Of a DNA stretch of 8,496 nt, positions 6,060 to 8,496 are shown in pieces. Numbering within the stretch: position 1 is the stretch's first letter; the number at the start of each line of letters is the position of its first letter. The notes under the pieces are model-generated. The model was not told the origin of the DNA. It ran no database searches and saw nothing but the letters and a program-made list of their open reading frames with translations. Position numbers and translations under genes: made by a program. Location of the stretch: assembly GCA_023461495.1 (NCBI GenBank), contig JAEYLA010000140.1, positions 1 to 8,496 on the forward strand. Direction: 5' to 3'. This DNA comes from Bacillota bacterium. GTDB taxonomy: Bacteria; Bacillota; Clostridia; Christensenellales; CAG-138.

Positions 6060-8366
6060 GTGGACATACCCTCAATCGTAAAAAAGATGACGCTTGAACA
6101 AAAGATCCGTCTGTGTACGGGAAAAAACAGCTGGCAAACCACGCCTATAGAAGAGCTTGGCGTCCCCTCCCTTTTGATGAGCGACGGTACAAACGGCGTC
6201 CGTTTCCAAAAGGGTGAGTTAGGGAAAGAGGCCGGTGCGAACTTATACAATTCATTTACAAATTCCAGCTTTGACAGCGAACAAGCGCTGCAAAACACAC
6301 ATAAAGCCACCTGTTTCCCTTCCGGGGCGGCGCTGGCCTGCTCATGGGACCCGGAACTGGCCCGCGAAATCGGCGCGGCGGTAGCGGTGGAGTGCAAAAG
6401 CATTGGCATTGGCCTGCTGTTGGGGCCCGGCATGAATATACGCAGGCATCCCCTTACCGCGCGTAACTTTGAATATTACTCGGAAGACCCGGTGCTCTCC
6501 GGGGAAATGGCGGCAGGCATGGTATCCGGCGTGCAGCAGGAGGGCGTTGGCGCCACCCTTAAGCATTTTGCGTGCAACAATTCCGATACGCGGCGGACAA
6601 TACTCAACTGCATCGTAGAGGAACGCGCGCTGCGGGAAATCTACCTCGCGGGGTTTGAGCGTGCCGTGAAAAAGGCGAAGCCGGCCGCCGTCCTGGCAAG
6701 CTATCCGGCAATCAACGGGATATCCGCTTCCCAAAATAAATGGCTTCTGACCGATATGCTGCGAGAGGATTGGGGGTTTGAGGGTATCACTGTTTCCGAT
6801 TGGGGCGGCGTAAAAGATTCGGCAGCCGCAGCAAAAGCGGGGCTTGACCTGCAAATGCCTTCAAGCGCACAGTTTTTTCATCAGGTCGCATCTGCGCTTC
6901 AACGCGGCGATTTTACTGAGGAGGAGCTCGATGTCCATTGCGAAAGGCTGCTGGCGTTAATTTTTCAATACAGTCGCGACGGAAAGGAAAAGCCCGAGGT
7001 CGATTGGGAATACCAGCATGCGCTTGCGCAAAAGGCTGCTGCCGCATGCGGCGTGCTGCTGAAGAATGAGGGGGGCATGCTGCCGCTGGATCCGAAAAAG
7101 CCGCAGCGAATCGCCGTGCTCGGAGCGCTCGCCAAAGCGCCCTTGTACCAGGGGACCGGCTGCGCCGTTGTAAACGCGATGAAAGTGGATATCCCATTTG
7201 AAGAAATGCAAAAAGCCGCGCCGGCTGCGGAGTTCCTGTACGCGCCCGGCTACCTTCCTAACGATACAACGACGGATGCGCTGCTGCAGGAGACCGCAGA
7301 GGCCGCCCGCTCGGCTGATGTGGCGATCGTTCTTGTCGGCAGCCGGCTGCCGAGGGAAAGCGACAAATACGACCGCCCAGATATGGCTTTGAAAAGCGGC
7401 CATCTTCGCCTGCTGGAGGCTGTTTTTGCTGCTCAGCCCAACACGGCTGTGCTTGTTTTCAACGGCGATGCGGTATCCATGCCCTGGGCAAAGAATGCCC
7501 GCGCTGTGCTCGATATGTGGTATGGCGGAGAGGGATGCGGAAATGCGGCAGCCGGATTGCTGTTTGGCCTGTATAATCCGTCCGGAAAGCTTCCTGTAAG
7601 CATACCGCATAAGCTTTCCGATACGCCCGCGTATCTGGATTTCCCCCACGAGCAGGACGTTGCTCGCTACCGGGAAGGGATTTTTGTGGGATACCGTTAT
7701 TATGACGCAAGGGAAATAGAGCCGCTTTACCCGTTTGGCTACGGCCTGTCCTATACAAGCTTTTCCTATGACGACATACGTGTCACAAATATGCAATCCG
7801 GCTGCGAAGTGGAAGCGCCCATCACCAATACGGGAAAAACCATGGGCGCTGAAGTAATCCAGCTGTATGTCGCGCCGCAAAGCCCGCGCGTGTTCCGTCC
7901 AATCAAAGAATTGAAAGGGTTTCAAAAGGTTCATCTTGCGCCGGGCGAAAGCGCCGTTGTCCGTTTTACGCTCGGTAGAAGAGACTTTGCCTATTATGAC
8001 GTGCTCGGCCAGTGGCGGGTCGACGGTGGGCAGTATAAGCTATATGTCGGCGGATCGTCGCATGATTTGCCGCTGGCAGCGGATATTGAGATAGAAGGCG
8101 ATGAGGAAGCGGCCCGTCCGCTTGCCTTGGACAGTCATTACAGCGATATTTTCCGTTATCCGGCCGCTGCCAAAGCCTTCTTTAATTTCCTGGTGGAAAA
8201 AGGCCTTTTACATGCCGAACAGGTCTCGCTTGATCTTCAAAAGGATCTGGCAAAGACCTTTTGGGGGTTCGCGCAGCATTTGGACATGAATACAAATGGA
8301 CAACTCACCCCTGACATGATGCTGGAATTGCTCGAACGCATGAATGCTGCGATTATGAACAAATAA
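6060..8366 (+). CDS. Family 3 glycoside hydrolase (beta-glucosidase-like, cytoplasmic)
   Basis: A 768-residue enzyme starting at GTG 6060, with AGGAGGA at 6044-6050; the nearby ATG 6050 is out of frame. There is no signal peptide, so it should act in the cytoplasm on imported sugar. The N-terminal GH3 barrel has DGTNGVR (42-48), RNFEYYSEDP (135-144), KHFACNN (168-174) and the nucleophile motif SDWGG, with the presumed nucleophile Asp247. The second alpha/beta domain runs from about 331 to 560 and ends in YPFGYGLSYTSF (557-568). The third, a fibronectin-III-like domain (about 597-668), holds KELKGFQKV (616-624) and DGGQYKLYVGGSS (655-667). A helical C-terminal tail (about 690-768) resembles tails of other Firmicute GH3 enzymes. 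The acid/base loop reads ESDKYDR (433-439), where the family usually has an EGxDR sequence, so specificity may differ from a plain beta-glucosidase. The probable substrate is a beta-glucoside or oligosaccharide brought in by the adjacent transporter. Confidence 0.92.
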   Translation: MDIPSIVKKMTLEQKIRLCTGKNSWQTTPIEELGVPSLLMSDGTNGVRFQKGELGKEAGANLYNSFTNSSFDSEQALQNTHKATCFPSGAALACSWDPELAREIGAAVAVECKSIGIGLLLGPGMNIRRHPLTARNFEYYSEDPVLSGEMAAGMVSGVQQEGVGATLKHFACNNSDTRRTILNCIVEERALREIYLAGFERAVKKAKPAAVLASYPAINGISASQNKWLLTDMLREDWGFEGITVSDWGGVKDSAAAAKAGLDLQMPSSAQFFHQVASALQRGDFTEEELDVHCERLLALIFQYSRDGKEKPEVDWEYQHALAQKAAAACGVLLKNEGGMLPLDPKKPQRIAVLGALAKAPLYQGTGCAVVNAMKVDIPFEEMQKAAPAAEFLYAPGYLPNDTTTDALLQETAEAARSADVAIVLVGSRLPRESDKYDRPDMALKSGHLRLLEAVFAAQPNTAVLVFNGDAVSMPWAKNARAVLDMWYGGEGCGNAAAGLLFGLYNPSGKLPVSIPHKLSDTPAYLDFPHEQDVARYREGIFVGYRYYDAREIEPLYPFGYGLSYTSFSYDDIRVTNMQSGCEVEAPITNTGKTMGAEVIQLYVAPQSPRVFRPIKELKGFQKVHLAPGESAVVRFTLGRRDFAYYDVLGQWRVDGGQYKLYVGGSSHDLPLAADIEIEGDEEAARPLALDSHYSDIFRYPAAAKAFFNFLVEKGLLHAEQVSLDLQKDLAKTFWGFAQHLDMNTNGQLTPDMMLELLERMNAAIMNK

Positions 8367-8417
8367 TCTGGGCCGAAGATGTAAACTGTTTTTGATCAAA
8401 GCTGTATGGAGGATGGA

Positions 8418-8496
8418 ATGTCGAAAAAGGTGCTTATTAAAAATGCTGCCGCAATCGTTACGTGCGACGCTGCGGATGCCGTATACCGCGATACGG
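8418..8496 (+). CDS. Probable amidohydrolase-family deaminase (N-terminal fragment only)
   Basis: Only 26 residues are visible, from ATG 8418 to the window edge. A GGAGG site (8408-8412) lies 5 nt upstream. The start, KKVLIKNAAAIVTCD (3-17) followed by AADAVYRDT, has the beta-strand and turn that open metal-dependent amidohydrolases such as 8-oxoguanine deaminase and cytosine/atrazine-type deaminases. None of the metal-binding histidines are in view, so the substrate cannot be named. The gene starts 51 bp after the GH3 stop on the same strand with no terminator I could recognise between them. It could be co-transcribed, but a nucleobase-type deaminase has no obvious link to sugar uptake. Confidence 0.6.
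   Translation, partial: MSKKVLIKNAAAIVTCDAADAVYRDT

Noticed and set aside
6957..7934. Minus-strand open frame of 325 codons
   Set aside because: It is antisense to the GH3 gene and a by-product of GC-rich codon usage. The plus-strand frame has continuous GH3 domains.

Overview
The window looks like chromosomal DNA of a moderate-GC, low-to-mid complexity anaerobic Firmicute, most likely a clostridial lineage. This is inferred from lipoprotein-type solute-binding proteins, strong GGAGG ribosome binding sites, extended -10 (TGnTATAAT-like) promoters, and a CUT1 sugar transporter operon with no ATPase gene of its own. No mobile element, CRISPR array, tRNA or rRNA is visible.

Left part (1-1804, minus strand): a two-gene iron-uptake-type locus. 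An AraC-family regulator (703-1524) lies upstream of a siderophore/Fe3+-type binding lipoprotein (1-601, running off the window). Each gene has its own probable promoter. Both promoter regions carry the same inverted repeat, GGTTAG-N6-CTAACC (623-640 and 1617-1634), which suggests one regulator controls both genes. This is the most interesting non-coding signal in the window.

Middle (1805-2850): a second AraC-family regulator (1805-2692, minus strand) is divergent from the sugar operon. The 158-bp divergent intergenic region has a good sigma-A promoter for the regulator. A 7-bp-arm palindrome overlaps that promoter's -10 and start. Facing right is an extended -10 promoter with a poor -35, as expected of an activator-dependent promoter.

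Right part (2851-8366, plus strand): a carbohydrate-uptake operon of two CUT1 permeases, a sugar-binding lipoprotein, a strong stem-loop with a short T-tract, then a cytoplasmic family 3 glycoside hydrolase. The probable working model is: the lipoprotein captures a beta-linked oligosaccharide, the permeases import it with a shared MsmK-type ATPase encoded elsewhere, and the GH3 enzyme hydrolyses it in the cytoplasm. The adjacent AraC regulator would sense the sugar. The GH3 enzyme shows an unusual acid/base-region motif. At 8418 a new gene starts; its 26 visible residues look like the N-terminus of an amidohydrolase-family deaminase.

I see no clear evidence of a wholly undescribed system. The items worth following are the shared operator, the divergent-promoter architecture and the altered GH3 catalytic-loop motif.
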